64,000 nucleotides of DNA from Mesorhizobium_K marinum (GTDB lineage: Bacteria; Pseudomonadota; Alphaproteobacteria; Rhizobiales; Rhizobiaceae), in the NCBI RefSeq assembly GCF_040813715.1, contig NZ_JBFOCH010000016.1. One strand, written 5' to 3'. This document shows positions 22,982-30,881 of this stretch, in pieces (positions within the stretch are counted from its first letter, which is position 1; the number at the start of each line of letters is the position of its first letter). Position numbers and translations under genes: made by a program. The notes beneath the pieces were generated by a model. The model saw only the letters and a program-made list of their open reading frames with translations. It did not search any database and had not been told where the DNA came from.

Positions 22982-23406
22982 TGTCCGCCCAGGCGCGACT
23001 GGTCGTCCCGACCAGAGGGCAGGGGCTCTACGAATTCACTGCGGATGCTGCGGCCTTCGTGCGCGAGGCGGCGGCCGACATCGGGCTGCTGACCGCATTC
23101 GTGCGCCACACCTCCTGCTCGCTGCTGATCCAGGAAAATGCCGACCCGGACGTGCGTCGCGATCTCGACGCCTTCTTCCGACGCCTCGCGCCGCCGGCGG
23201 ACGATCCATCGATGCGCTATCTGGTGCATCGCCTGGAAGGACCCGACGACATGCCCGCGCACATCAAGTCGGCGCTGACGGCGACGTCGCTGTCCATCCC
23301 GGTGACCGCCGGCAGGCTGGCGCTCGGGGCCTGGCAGGGGCTCTACCTGTTCGAGCACAGGGATGCGCCGCACCGCCGCGAGGTCGTGCTGCACCTGAGC
23401 GACTGA
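22981..23406 (+). CDS. YjbQ family protein (UPF0047), putative secondary thiamine-phosphate synthase
   Basis: 141 aa, complete YjbQ fold. The conserved motifs are FVRHTSCSLLIQENADPDVR (HTS/NENAD-type active-site strand), RLEGPDDMPAHIKSALTATS (P-x-H-hydrophobic helix), and GAWQGLYLFEHRDAPHRREV near the end. The E. coli homologue shows weak thiamine-phosphate synthase activity; the physiological role is unsettled. It overlaps the LysE gene by one base, which suggests joint expression. Confidence 0.92.
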   Translation: MSAQARLVVPTRGQGLYEFTADAAAFVREAAADIGLLTAFVRHTSCSLLIQENADPDVRRDLDAFFRRLAPPADDPSMRYLVHRLEGPDDMPAHIKSALTATSLSIPVTAGRLALGAWQGLYLFEHRDAPHRREVVLHLSD

Positions 23407-23470
23407 AGCGGCCTCGACGGGGGCGGCCGCAGCCATTACCTTCAACGCAAAACAAGAGGGCGGAAACGCG

Positions 23471-23764
23471 ATGTCATTTCTCAAGCGTCTTTTCGGCGGC
23501 GGCGGCTCAACCGAGGAGGCCGCCGGCAAGGCCGCCAAGCAGATCGAGCACAAGGGCTTCACGATCGTGGCCATGCCCTACAAGAACGACGGCCAGTACC
23601 AGACCTGCGGCGTGGTCTCGAAGGAGATCGACGGCGTGATGAAGGAACACCGCTTCGTGCGCGCGGACCGCTTCGCCGGCCTCGACGATGCGGTGGAGGT
23701 GTCGCTCAGGAAAGGCCAGCAGCTCGTCGACGAGCAGGGCGAACGGATGTTCGGTTCCTCCTGA
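23471..23764 (+). CDS. HlyU family protein
   Basis: 97 aa, HlyU family (PF10115): SFLKRLFGGGG at the start, then IEHKGFTIVAMPYKNDGQYQ, VVSKEIDGVMKEHRFVRADR and a final helix. In Vibrio, HlyU is a winged-helix transcription regulator, but most alphaproteobacterial members are shorter and unstudied, so a regulatory role is not certain. It lies 64 bp after yjbQ on the same strand, with a purine-rich ribosome-binding region. Confidence 0.85.
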   Translation: MSFLKRLFGGGGSTEEAAGKAAKQIEHKGFTIVAMPYKNDGQYQTCGVVSKEIDGVMKEHRFVRADRFAGLDDAVEVSLRKGQQLVDEQGERMFGSS

Positions 23765-23773
23765 CGCGCGTCG

Positions 23774-23794
23774 TTGCCGGACCTGGTCCGGCAA
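23774..23794. terminator. Perfect 21-bp palindrome between convergent genes
   Basis: TTGCCGGACC - T - GGTCCGGCAA, 10 nt after the HlyU stop and before the convergent VOC gene. There is no T-run, so either a bidirectional hairpin terminator or a protein site is possible. Confidence 0.45.
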
Positions 23795-23842
23795 ACGGCC
23801 GCCGCCGCGCGCGGCCGCTGCCAGGCGCGGCGGGCAGGCTCG

Positions 23843-23915
23843 TCACGACGCGCTTGCGGTGTCGATGACCCAGGTCACGCCGAACCTGTCCGTCACCATC
23901 CCGAAGCCCTTCGAC
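23843..23915 (-). other. Duplicate 3' fragment of the VOC gene before the n at 23916
   Basis: Repeats the last 24 codons of the VOC gene at 23933-24340, with one Glu-to-Ala difference in the third-last codon. Contig-overlap artefact, not a second gene. Confidence 0.75.
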
Positions 23916-23932
23916 NGCGGCGGGCAGGCTCG

Positions 23933-24340
23933 TCACGACTCGCTTGCGGTGTCGATGACCCAGGTCACGCCGAACCTGTCCGTCACCATCCCGAAGCCCT
24001 TCGACCATGGCTGCGGTCCGAACGGGATGCCGGCCGCGCCGCCCTTGGCGAGTTCGTCGAAGATGCGGCGCGCTTCCTCCAGCGTACCGGCAGCGACCGT
24101 TACGCTCATGCCTTTGCGGCCGGAGAACTGCTGCATGTCCTGGCCCATCAGGGCCTGGTCGCCGATGTCGATCCAGGCGTGGAGGATGCGGTCCTTGTGA
24201 TCCTCCGGCACGTCGTCCGCGACGCCAGGCATGTCGCGATGGCTGAACATGGCGCGGATCATGCCGCCGAGGATGCGCGCATACTCCGTGAACGCTTCCC
24301 GGCAATCGCCGCCGAAATCGATGTTTGCCACGACTTTCAT
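23933..24340 (-). CDS. VOC (glyoxalase/PhnB-like) superfamily protein
   Basis: 135 aa, PhnB-like VOC fold of paired beta-alpha-beta-beta-beta units. It starts KVVANIDFGGDCREAFTEYA and carries the typical PhnB features HAWIDIGDQALMGQDM and the late strand FGPQPWSKGFGMVTDRFGVT. Members bind small ligands or metals; substrates are seldom known. GGAGG 6 nt before the ATG gives a strong start. It is divergent from the HxlR regulator gene, with a real spacing of 69 bp once the duplicated contig end is removed, so it is probably that regulator's target. Confidence 0.88.
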   Translation of the reverse strand: MKVVANIDFGGDCREAFTEYARILGGMIRAMFSHRDMPGVADDVPEDHKDRILHAWIDIGDQALMGQDMQQFSGRKGMSVTVAAGTLEEARRIFDELAKGGAAGIPFGPQPWSKGFGMVTDRFGVTWVIDTASES

Positions 24341-24389
24341 TGCTTCCTCCAGAATAGTTTGTTTCCCGAGCCTTGAGATACCTGCCATC

Positions 24390-24405
24390 GCAAGTTATAA
24401 ATTGC
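24390..24405. promoter_or_regulatory. Candidate HxlR operator (second copy at 24545-24560)
   Basis: GCAAGTTATAAATTGC, an imperfect 16-bp dyad, lies in the 69-bp space between the VOC gene and the HxlR gene, ending 4 nt before the regulator's start codon. The identical copy at 24545 belongs to the overlapping contig. It is AT-rich in a GC-rich setting, as expected for an HxlR-type site. Confidence 0.5.
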
Positions 24406-24409
24406 AACA

Positions 24410-24504
24410 ATGAAGTTAGAAAAAATAACTAAGACGAGACGCAGCTATGAGGACGCCTGCGGGACGGCCCATGCGCTGGACCTGATCGGCGAGCGCTGGG
24501 CGCT
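24410..24504 (+). other. Duplicate 5' fragment of the HxlR gene before the n at 24505
   Basis: The first 95 bp of the HxlR gene (compare 24565-24659), with two synonymous differences (AAG/AAA, AGA/AGG). It breaks off at the gap. Contig-overlap artefact. Confidence 0.8.
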
Positions 24505-24564
24505 NTGAATGGTTTGCTTCCCGAGCCTTGAGATACCTGCCATCGCAAGTTATAAATTGCAACA

Positions 24565-25239
24565 ATGAAGTTAGAAAAAATAACTAAAACGAGGCGCAGC
24601 TATGAGGACGCCTGCGGGACGGCCCATGCGCTGGACCTGATCGGCGAGCGCTGGGCGCTTCTGGTCATGCGCGAACTGATGCTTGGCCCAAGGCGCTTTT
24701 CCGATTTGCGCGAAAGCCTGCCCGGCGTCAGCGCCAACGTGCTGACGCAGCGGCTCGAGGGGCTGGAGCAGGCGGGCGTCGTGCGCCGGCGCAAGCTGCC
24801 GCCGCCGGCCCCGGCGCAGATCTACGAACTCACGGAGTGGGGACTCGATGCGGAACCGGTGATCCTGGCGCTGGGCCGCTGGGGCGCGCGCTCGCCGCTG
24901 CAGGATCCGGACCTGCCGCTGAGCGCGGTCGGCATGGCGCTGTCGTTCCGCGCGATGTTCCTGCCGGAACGCGCCATCGGCACGCAGCTGACGCTCGGCC
25001 TCGAGACGCCGCGCGACCGCTTCACGCTCCAGGTATCGAACGGCCGCATCGCGATCGAGCGCGGCGGCAGTGGCGCGGCCGATGCGGTGATTGGCGGGGA
25101 GCCGGGCGAGATCGCCGGCTTCGTCTACGGGCTGGCGGCCGGCGATCCCCTCGGCGAGGGCAGGGTGACGATCTCGGGGGACCGGACGGCGGTCGACCGG
25201 TTCCGCGGCATGGTCTCGCTGCCGCCGCTCGCCTGCTAG
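24565..25239 (+). CDS. HxlR family transcriptional regulator
   Basis: 224 aa. The N-terminal roughly 100 residues form the HxlR winged helix (HALDLIGERWALLVMRELML, FSDLRESLPGVSANVLTQRL, the wing GVVRRRKLPPPAPAQIYELT). Unusually for HxlR proteins, which are mostly about 110-150 aa, it has a C-terminal domain of roughly 110 residues resembling an SCP2-like ligand-binding fold (ADAVIGGEPGEIAGFVYGLA). This could sense a hydrophobic ligand. It is divergently placed with the VOC gene, and a dyad sits between them. Confidence 0.9.
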   Translation: MKLEKITKTRRSYEDACGTAHALDLIGERWALLVMRELMLGPRRFSDLRESLPGVSANVLTQRLEGLEQAGVVRRRKLPPPAPAQIYELTEWGLDAEPVILALGRWGARSPLQDPDLPLSAVGMALSFRAMFLPERAIGTQLTLGLETPRDRFTLQVSNGRIAIERGGSGAADAVIGGEPGEIAGFVYGLAAGDPLGEGRVTISGDRTAVDRFRGMVSLPPLAC

Positions 25240-25317
25240 CAAGTCACCGTCGCCGCCAGGCAGAATCGCGAGCATCGAAAAATCAACGTAGGCAGGCGCT
25301 TGCCGCCGTTTCCTGAT

Positions 25318-25929
25318 TCAGGAGCCGGAGCCCGGATGCGGGCCAAGTCCGTCGATCAGCGCGACAATCGCCTGGCGATAGTCGTCGACCGGCGCGCCGG
25401 CCTCGATGGCGAGCGCTGCCCGGTCGAAGGCCGCGCCGAGGAGTTCGGCGAGCGCGGCGACGGGCAGCGACTTGATGGCTCCGGACTGCATCATGGCGGC
25501 GAGGGCATCGCGCAGCGTGCGGTTGGCGTTCCTGCCGTCGATGTCGTCGAGGACGGTGCGCCCGAGCACCGCCGGCCCGTCGAGCAGCAGCAACCGCGTC
25601 CGGCCGCGAACGCGCATCGCCTGGAAGTAGGCGTCGGAGCCGGCGATCAGGGCGGCGCGGGGATCGGGCGCGCCGGCCGGCGTCGAAGCCTCGATCTCGG
25701 CGCCGACATCGGCGGCCTCCTGCTCGATCACCGCCCGGAACAGCGCCTGCTTGTCGGCGAAGTGGTGGTAGAGCGCGCCGCGCGTCACCCCGGCCGCGGC
25801 GACGATCTCGGGCGTGCTGGTCTCCGCATAGGACTTTTCCGTGAAGAGGCGGCGCGCCGCCGCGATCAGGTGGCGGCGCGTGGCGTCGGTGCGGTCGCGG
25901 TTGGAGCGGCGTTCTTTTCGTTCTTGCAT
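25318..25929 (-). CDS. TetR family transcriptional regulator
   Basis: 203 aa. The N-terminal helix-turn-helix is typical (RRHLIAAARRLFTEKSYAET, IVAAAGVTRGALYHHFADKQ). The ligand-binding domain is of the common TetR_C type, with no recognisable inducer class. It is divergent from the VOC gene at 26000. Two identical-style dyads between them suggest that it represses both itself and that gene. The start codon CAT (25927-25929) overlaps the first dyad, which would give tight autoregulation. Confidence 0.92.
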   Translation of the reverse strand: MQERKERRSNRDRTDATRRHLIAAARRLFTEKSYAETSTPEIVAAAGVTRGALYHHFADKQALFRAVIEQEAADVGAEIEASTPAGAPDPRAALIAGSDAYFQAMRVRGRTRLLLLDGPAVLGRTVLDDIDGRNANRTLRDALAAMMQSGAIKSLPVAALAELLGAAFDRAALAIEAGAPVDDYRQAIVALIDGLGPHPGSGS

Positions 25930-25973
25930 ACATGCAGCCTGTATGTTAATTCACGGATACATGCAGATTGTAT
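25928..25973. promoter_or_regulatory. Twin TetR operator
   Basis: ATACATGCAG-cc-TGTAT at 25928-25944 and ATACATGCAG-at-TGTAT at 25957-25973: two 17-bp near-identical sites (ATACA...TGTAT arms), 29 bp apart, in the divergent space between the TetR and VOC genes. The first overlaps the TetR start codon. Confidence 0.75.
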
Positions 25974-25999
25974 GTTGATCGAGAAGGGAAAGCAAAGCC

Positions 26000-26425
26000 A
26001 TGAAAACCACGAGCTACTATCCCGTGCTGATGGTCGACGAGGTCGCGCCGGCCGCCGCATTCTACGTCGAGCATTTCGGCTTCCGGCCGCTGTTCGAGAG
26101 CGACTGGTACGTGCACCTGCAACTGGCCGACGACGAGACCGTCAACCTCGCCATCCTGCAGGGCGACCACGAAACCATTCCGCCGGAGGGCAGGGGCCGC
26201 GCCCGCGGCATGCTGATCAACTTCGAGGTCGAGGATCCGGACGCGCTCTACGAAAAGCTGCAGGCGGCCGGCCTGCCGATCCTGAGGACGCTGCGCGACG
26301 AACCGTTCGGCCAGCGCCACTTCATCACCCGCGACCCGAACGGCGTTCTGATCGACGTGATCAAACCGATCCCGCCGAGCGCCGAGTTTCTCGCCCAGTT
26401 CGCGCCGGAGGCGGTCGGCCGGTAG
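26000..26425 (+). CDS. VOC family protein (glyoxalase/bleomycin-resistance type)
   Basis: 141 aa. Two beta-alpha-beta modules of the VOC fold: SYYPVLMVDEVAPAAAFYVE, then NFEVEDPDALYEKLQAAGLP, and the terminal RHFITRDPNGVLIDVIKPIP, where the glutamate/aspartate position of the metal site lies. This pattern is common to drug-binding resistance proteins and dioxygenase-like enzymes; the ligand is unknown. It is adjacent to and divergent from a TetR regulator with twin operators, so inducible expression is likely. Confidence 0.9.
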   Translation: MKTTSYYPVLMVDEVAPAAAFYVEHFGFRPLFESDWYVHLQLADDETVNLAILQGDHETIPPEGRGRARGMLINFEVEDPDALYEKLQAAGLPILRTLRDEPFGQRHFITRDPNGVLIDVIKPIPPSAEFLAQFAPEAVGR

Positions 26426-26429
26426 GGAG

Positions 26430-26993
26430 CTACGGCGCGGGCGAGGCCGGATCGGCGCCTTGTTCTGGCCGCTCGGCGATGGCCTTCAGCCTGGCCAGGG
26501 CGGCCTCGTATTCGGGGCCGACGCGCCCTTCGAACAGCAGGCCGGACCACCGCGCCGGGATGCCTTTCAGGCTCGTCCTGAAGGTCCAGGTGACGTCGGT
26601 TCCGACGTCGGAGGCCGCAAGCTCGAACGCGGTGTTCGAGCGGTCGCGGCGGCCGGAGATGACGCGGAACTCGACGCGCCCGGGCGGTTCGTAGAGCGTG
26701 ATGGTCTGCGCGCCGGTGCCAACCTCGACGTTGTCGGATTGCCAGACCATCTTCTGGCCGATGCCGCTTTCGGTGCCTTCGAAGGCATAGCGGATGTCGG
26801 GGTCGATCTGGGCGGAAGGCGAGAACGCGTTGAAGTTCCTGAGGTCGCCGACGATTGCGAACACCCGTTCGGGCGGCGCGGCGATGGCGATGGAGCGCGA
26901 CACGACCGCTTCGGCCGGCAACAGGAACGATCCGGCCACCAGCACGATGGCCGCTGCCGAGATCGCGTAGAGCACCCGTTTCAAGGTCAGCAT
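26430..26993 (-). CDS. SRPBCC (START-like) domain protein with N-terminal membrane anchor
   Basis: 187 aa. An N-terminal hydrophobic stretch (LYAISAAAIVLVAGSFLLPA) acts as signal or anchor. It is followed by a polyketide-cyclase/SRPBCC-type fold (VSRSIAIAAPPERVFAIVGD ... VTWTFRTSLKGIPARW). Such domains bind hydrophobic ligands in a helix-grip cavity. It is convergent with the VOC gene after only 4 bp. The ATG at 26993 is chosen; an in-frame GTG at 27002 is the alternative, because a G-rich ribosome-binding stretch precedes both. Confidence 0.85.
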   Translation of the reverse strand: MLTLKRVLYAISAAAIVLVAGSFLLPAEAVVSRSIAIAAPPERVFAIVGDLRNFNAFSPSAQIDPDIRYAFEGTESGIGQKMVWQSDNVEVGTGAQTITLYEPPGRVEFRVISGRRDRSNTAFELAASDVGTDVTWTFRTSLKGIPARWSGLLFEGRVGPEYEAALARLKAIAERPEQGADPASPAP

Positions 26994-27109
26994 TCCCGGC
27001 ACCCCCTGCCTTAGGCTGACTGACGAACCGGTCCGCCGATGCCTGGCGGCGACCGGGAGCTTGGGGCCAGTATCGAGGTAGCGCCTTGCGTCAGGCTGAC
27101 CGCCGGGCG

Positions 27110-27721
27110 CTACATCTTGTCGATCACCGCCTGCACGCCTTCGGTGGGCGCGCTATCGGTCGATGCCGCGACCAGGATGGCGGGCACGATCGCCTCGGCC
27201 GAATCGATCACCAGCGGCTGCACCAGGTGGCCGGTGTGGATGAAGCCCTGCGCCCGCATGTGGTCGAGCAGCGCGACCATCGGGTTCCAGAAGCCGCCGA
27301 TATTGCCGAAGACGATGGGCTTGCGGTGATGACCGAGCTGCGCCCAGGTCATGATCTCGATGATTTCCTCGACGGTGCCGATGCCGCCGGGCAGGGCGAC
27401 GAAGGCGTCGGAGCGCTCGAACATGGCGTGCTTGCGCTCGTGCATGTTTTCGGTGACGATCAGGCTGTCGAGGCGCTGCAGCGCGGCCTGGGACGATTCC
27501 TTGGTCATGAGGAAGCGCGGGATGATGCCGGTGACCTTGCCGCCGGCGCGAAGGGCGCCGTCCGCCACCGCTCCCATGATGCCCTTGTTGCCGCCGCCAT
27601 AGATAAGCTCGAGGCCTGCCTGGGCGATCGACCGGCCGAGCGCGTGGCCTGCCTTGACGTAGAGATCGTCGTTGCCGGGCGATGAGCCGCAGTAGACGCA
27701 TACGGAACGAATCTTGTTCAT
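27110..27721 (-). CDS. LOG family protein (TIGR00730 type, cytokinin riboside 5'-monophosphate phosphoribohydrolase-like)
   Basis: 203 aa. The fold is a complete LOG/lysine-decarboxylase-like Rossmann unit with VCVYCGSSPGNDDLYV, LIYGGGNKGIMG and the diagnostic PGGIGTVEEIIEIMTWAQLG motif, which carries the catalytic Arg/Glu neighbourhood. LOG enzymes release free nucleobases from nucleoside monophosphates (cytokinin activation in plants and some bacteria). In bacteria many act on AMP, so calling it a cytokinin enzyme would be too specific. It is divergent from the LysM protein gene. Confidence 0.93.
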   Translation of the reverse strand: MNKIRSVCVYCGSSPGNDDLYVKAGHALGRSIAQAGLELIYGGGNKGIMGAVADGALRAGGKVTGIIPRFLMTKESSQAALQRLDSLIVTENMHERKHAMFERSDAFVALPGGIGTVEEIIEIMTWAQLGHHRKPIVFGNIGGFWNPMVALLDHMRAQGFIHTGHLVQPLVIDSAEAIVPAILVAASTDSAPTEGVQAVIDKM

Positions 27722-27841
27722 GCGGACGATTGGGTATTTTCGCTACCGCCTGGTCAAGACCCGGATCGCGTCTTTCTTGTCGGTGCGAACGAAACAGGCT
27801 ATGCCGAATTGGGCGCGGGACTTGGGTTCGGGGCAGGTTCG

Positions 27842-30465
27842 ATGGCAGTTACGACGAAGAAATCATTGCTGTTTCTGGCCGGCGGCGCGGCTGCCGCGGC
27901 GGCAGTGGCCTATGTTGCCGGCGCCTTCGGCCCGCCGTTCTGGCAGGCGCCGTCGACGATCGGCGCCTTGCCCGAGGCCGGACAGGAGCCCGACGCCAAG
28001 GATGCGCGCCTGCCCGAGCCGCAGCAGCCGGCGGCCGCGCCGGCCGTGAAGGCCGAGCCGGAAGCGCCCGCCGCTCCCGAGGCGGCCACGGCCGAGCCCG
28101 AGACGCAGCCACCGGCGACGGCCGAAGGGACGCCGGCGGACGCCGCGGTGGTGGCGCCGAGCTTCGACGTGGTGCGCGTCGAGAGCAACGGCTCGATCGT
28201 GATCGCCGGCAAGGCGGCGCCGAACGCGAAGGTCGACCTGCTGGTCGGCTCGAACGTGATCGGCTCGGCCACGGCCGAGGCGACCGGCGACTTCGCCGTC
28301 GTCCTGGACGAGCCGCTGAAGCCCGGAGACTACCAGATCGTGCTGCGCGCGACAGCGCCGGACAACGTTGTCGCGATGTCGGTGGAAACGGCGGTCGTCT
28401 CGGTTCCCGAGACGCCGGAGGGGCAGGTGCTGGCGCTCGTCGAGGAGCCCGGCAAACCCTCGCAGATGATCATCGTGCCGAAGCCGCAGGCACCGGCGCC
28501 CGCCGTCGCGCCGGCGGCGCCTGCAGAGACGCCGGCCGCCGCCCAGCCCGCGCCGGCCGCCGAGGAGCCGGCCGCCGAGAAGCCCGCCGAGGCGCAGGCC
28601 GCGTTGCCGGCGGAAAAGGCGCCGGTCGCCACGCCCGCACCGGCGACCGCGAAGGGGCCGGCGGTCAGGGTCGAGGCCGTCGAGATCGACGGCCGCAAGA
28701 TCTTCGTGGCCGGCACCGCCGACGCGGGACGCATCGTGCGCGGCTACGCCAACGAGATCCTGCTCGGCGACGCCAAGGCCGCGCCGGACGGCAGCTTCCT
28801 GATCGAGGCCGACCGCGACCTGCCGGTCGGCGACTACATCATCCGCGTCGATGCGCTGGAGCCTGACGGCGTCAAGGTGGCGGCCCGTGCGGCGGTGCCG
28901 TTCGAGCGCGAGCCCGGCGAGACGCTCGCCGCGGTCGCCCCGCCGCCGCCAGAGCCGGTTGCGCCGGCACCCGAAGTTGCAGCGCCGGCTGCTGAAGCCG
29001 CTGCGCCGGCCAGCCCGGCCGAAACGCCGGCCGCGTCCGCGCCCGCTGCTGAAACTCCTGCGGCGCAGGCTGCCGCGCCAGCGCCTGCGCAGACGACCGA
29101 ACAGTCCGCTGGGGCAACGGCGGAGACACCCACGCCGGCCCCGGCGGGCAGCGAGACGCCGGCTGCCGCTCCGGTGGCCGAGCCTCCGGCCGCCGTTGCC
29201 GAAGCGCCGGCTGCCGAGTCGACCACGCCGCCTGCCGGCGAAGCCCCGGCCACGACGGCTCCGGCGACGGAACCGGCCGGCCAGCAGCAGGCTGCGCAGC
29301 CGCAGCNCGCCGTGTCGACCACGCCGCCGGCCGGCGAAGCCCCGGCCACGACGGCCCCGGCGACGGAACCGGCCGGCCAGCAGCAGGCTGCGCAGCCGCA
29401 GGCTGAAACACCGGCTGCCGTGGCCGAGGCGCCGGCTGTTGAAACGCCTGCGGCTCCTGCGGCGGAGGCGCCGGCTGTAGGAGCGCCTGCGACTCCCGCG
29501 GCCGAGACACAGGCTGCCGCCGCGCCGATCGCCGAAAGCCAGCCGGCGCCGACCGCGGAAGCGCCGGCGCAGTCGGCGGCAGCNNNNNNNNNNNNNNNNN
29601 NNNNNNNNNNNNNNNNNNNNNNNNNNNNNNNGCCGTGGCCGAGGCGCCGGCTGTTGGAACGCCCGCGGCTCCTGCGGCGGAGGCGCCGGCTGTAGGAGCG
29701 CCTGCGACTCCCGCGGCCGAGACACAGGCTGCCGCCGCGCCGATCGCCGAAAGCCAACCGGCGCCGACCGCGGAAGCGCCGGCGCAGTCGGCGGCAGCGA
29801 CGGAAACCCCTGCTGCTCCCGCCGCAGAGGCTCCGGCCGAGGTTCCCGCTGCGCCGATGGCGGAAACGCCGGCGGGAGAAGCGCCCGACGTGGCCGCAGC
29901 GGAGCCGCCGGCCGCCGCCGAAGCGCCTGCGCCGGCCCCATCGGCCGAGACGCCCGCTGCCAATGCCGCGGCCGAGACGCCCACCGCGGCTCCTGCCACC
30001 GAAACGCCGGCATCGCCGCCGGCCGTCGCCGAGGCACCGGCCACGCAGCAGCCTGAAGCTCCGGCGGCCGCCGAAGCGCCGGCTGCGACCGAAGCGCCGG
30101 CCGCTGCCTCCGACGTCGCGTCCGCGCCGGCGGCCGACCTTCCCGCGCCGCCGCCCGCCGCAGGCGTGACGGAAGTGCTCGCGCCGAAACTGCAGTCGGT
30201 CGACAGCGCCGTCATCATCCGGCGCGGCGACACGCTGTGGCGCATCTCCAGGCGCGTCTACGGGCGCGGCATCCGCTATTCGACGATCTATCTCGCCAAC
30301 GAGGACCAGATCGAGGATCCGGACCGCATCTGGCCGGGACAGGTCTTCAAGGTTCCCGAGAAGTCGTCGGACGGCAAGGCCGACGCCGACTACACGACGC
30401 TCGGCAACCGCCTGACGACCGTTCCGGCGCAAGGCGAGGGCGAGGCGGCGCCGTCCCCGCAGTAG
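27842..30465 (+). CDS. LysM domain protein with very long Ala/Pro/Glu-rich repeat region (gap-interrupted)
   Basis: Envelope protein. An N-terminal anchor (SLLFLAGGAAAAAAVAYVAG) is followed by two Ig-like/peptidoglycan-linked modules around residues 100-200 and 275-360 (each with a G-x-x-A-P-D/N-A-K-V pattern). A long low-complexity stretch follows, made of PAAETPA/EAPA-like units with near-periodic APA-x-E, and a C-terminal LysM domain (AVIIRRGDTLWRISRRVYGR, IWPGQVFKVPE) binds peptidoglycan. Assembly gaps lie at 29307 and 29584-29631 (48 N). Both flanks repeat (offsets 96 and 215 nt), and removing both restores one 770-aa frame, so the true length is near 770 aa, although a genuine repeat number cannot be excluded. 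The start has only a weak ribosome-binding site; a TTG at 27809 is the alternative. Confidence 0.8.
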
Positions 30466-30511
30466 TCGCCTGGCCGCTGCCGAAAGCGACCGAGGGGTTG
30501 CGCGAACACAT

Positions 30512-30540
30512 TTCATCGTTTATCGCCGATAAACGATGAA
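30512..30540. promoter_or_regulatory. 29-bp perfect palindrome, ArsR operator over the start codon
   Basis: TTCATCGTTTATCG - C - CGATAAACGATGAA with 14-bp perfect arms. The right arm contains the ATG of the ArsR gene (30536-30538), so binding would block translation start or transcription of the regulator and the ABC exporter. Confidence 0.8.
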
Positions 30541-30853
30541 TACAGTCCCTTCTGATATTCCCGATGGCCATGGCGGCCCGGGCTGCATGGTGGCCGGGTT
30601 CGCGGCCCTGTCGCATCCGGCGCGCATAACAATCCTGCGCCATCTGGCGCGGGCGGAATCCTGCTGCTGCGGCGACGTGGTGGAAAAGCTCGACCTTGCG
30701 CAATCGACGGTTTCTCAGCACCTGAAGGTGCTGGTCGATGCCGGCCTCGTCATCTTCGAACCCGACCGCCGCCGCTCGCGCTACCGCATCGACCGCGAGG
30801 CGCTCGCCGCCTTCTCGCAGTCCGTCGACACGCTCGTTAAATCCTGCTGCTGA
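30536..30853 (+). CDS. ArsR/SmtB family transcriptional regulator, Cys-rich
   Basis: 105 aa. Winged helix: FAALSHPARITILRHLARAE, STVSQHLKVLVDAGLVIFEP, then the wing. Cysteines sit at 17, 43-45 (ESCCCGDVVEKL, the place of the ArsR ELCVCDL motif) and 104-105 at the very C-terminus. This suggests thiol-based sensing of metal, arsenite or sulfane/thiol species. No ligand can be assigned. It starts inside a 29-bp palindrome and is followed 28 bp later by the Atm1-type exporter, which is the likely target. Confidence 0.92.
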   Translation: MNTVPSDIPDGHGGPGCMVAGFAALSHPARITILRHLARAESCCCGDVVEKLDLAQSTVSQHLKVLVDAGLVIFEPDRRRSRYRIDREALAAFSQSVDTLVKSCC

Positions 30854-30881
30854 GCAGCACCGCAAGACAAGGCAAGTCGCT

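Noticed and set aside
24410..24659. Two HxlR genes in tandem
   Set aside because: The first is a 95-bp fragment cut at the n at 24505 with only synonymous differences; it is the same gene on an overlapping contig.
29584..29631. True 48-base gap in the LysM gene
   Set aside because: The flanks repeat (29417-29583 and 29632-29798), and removing the 215-nt offset restores the frame, so the N run is not a measured gap.
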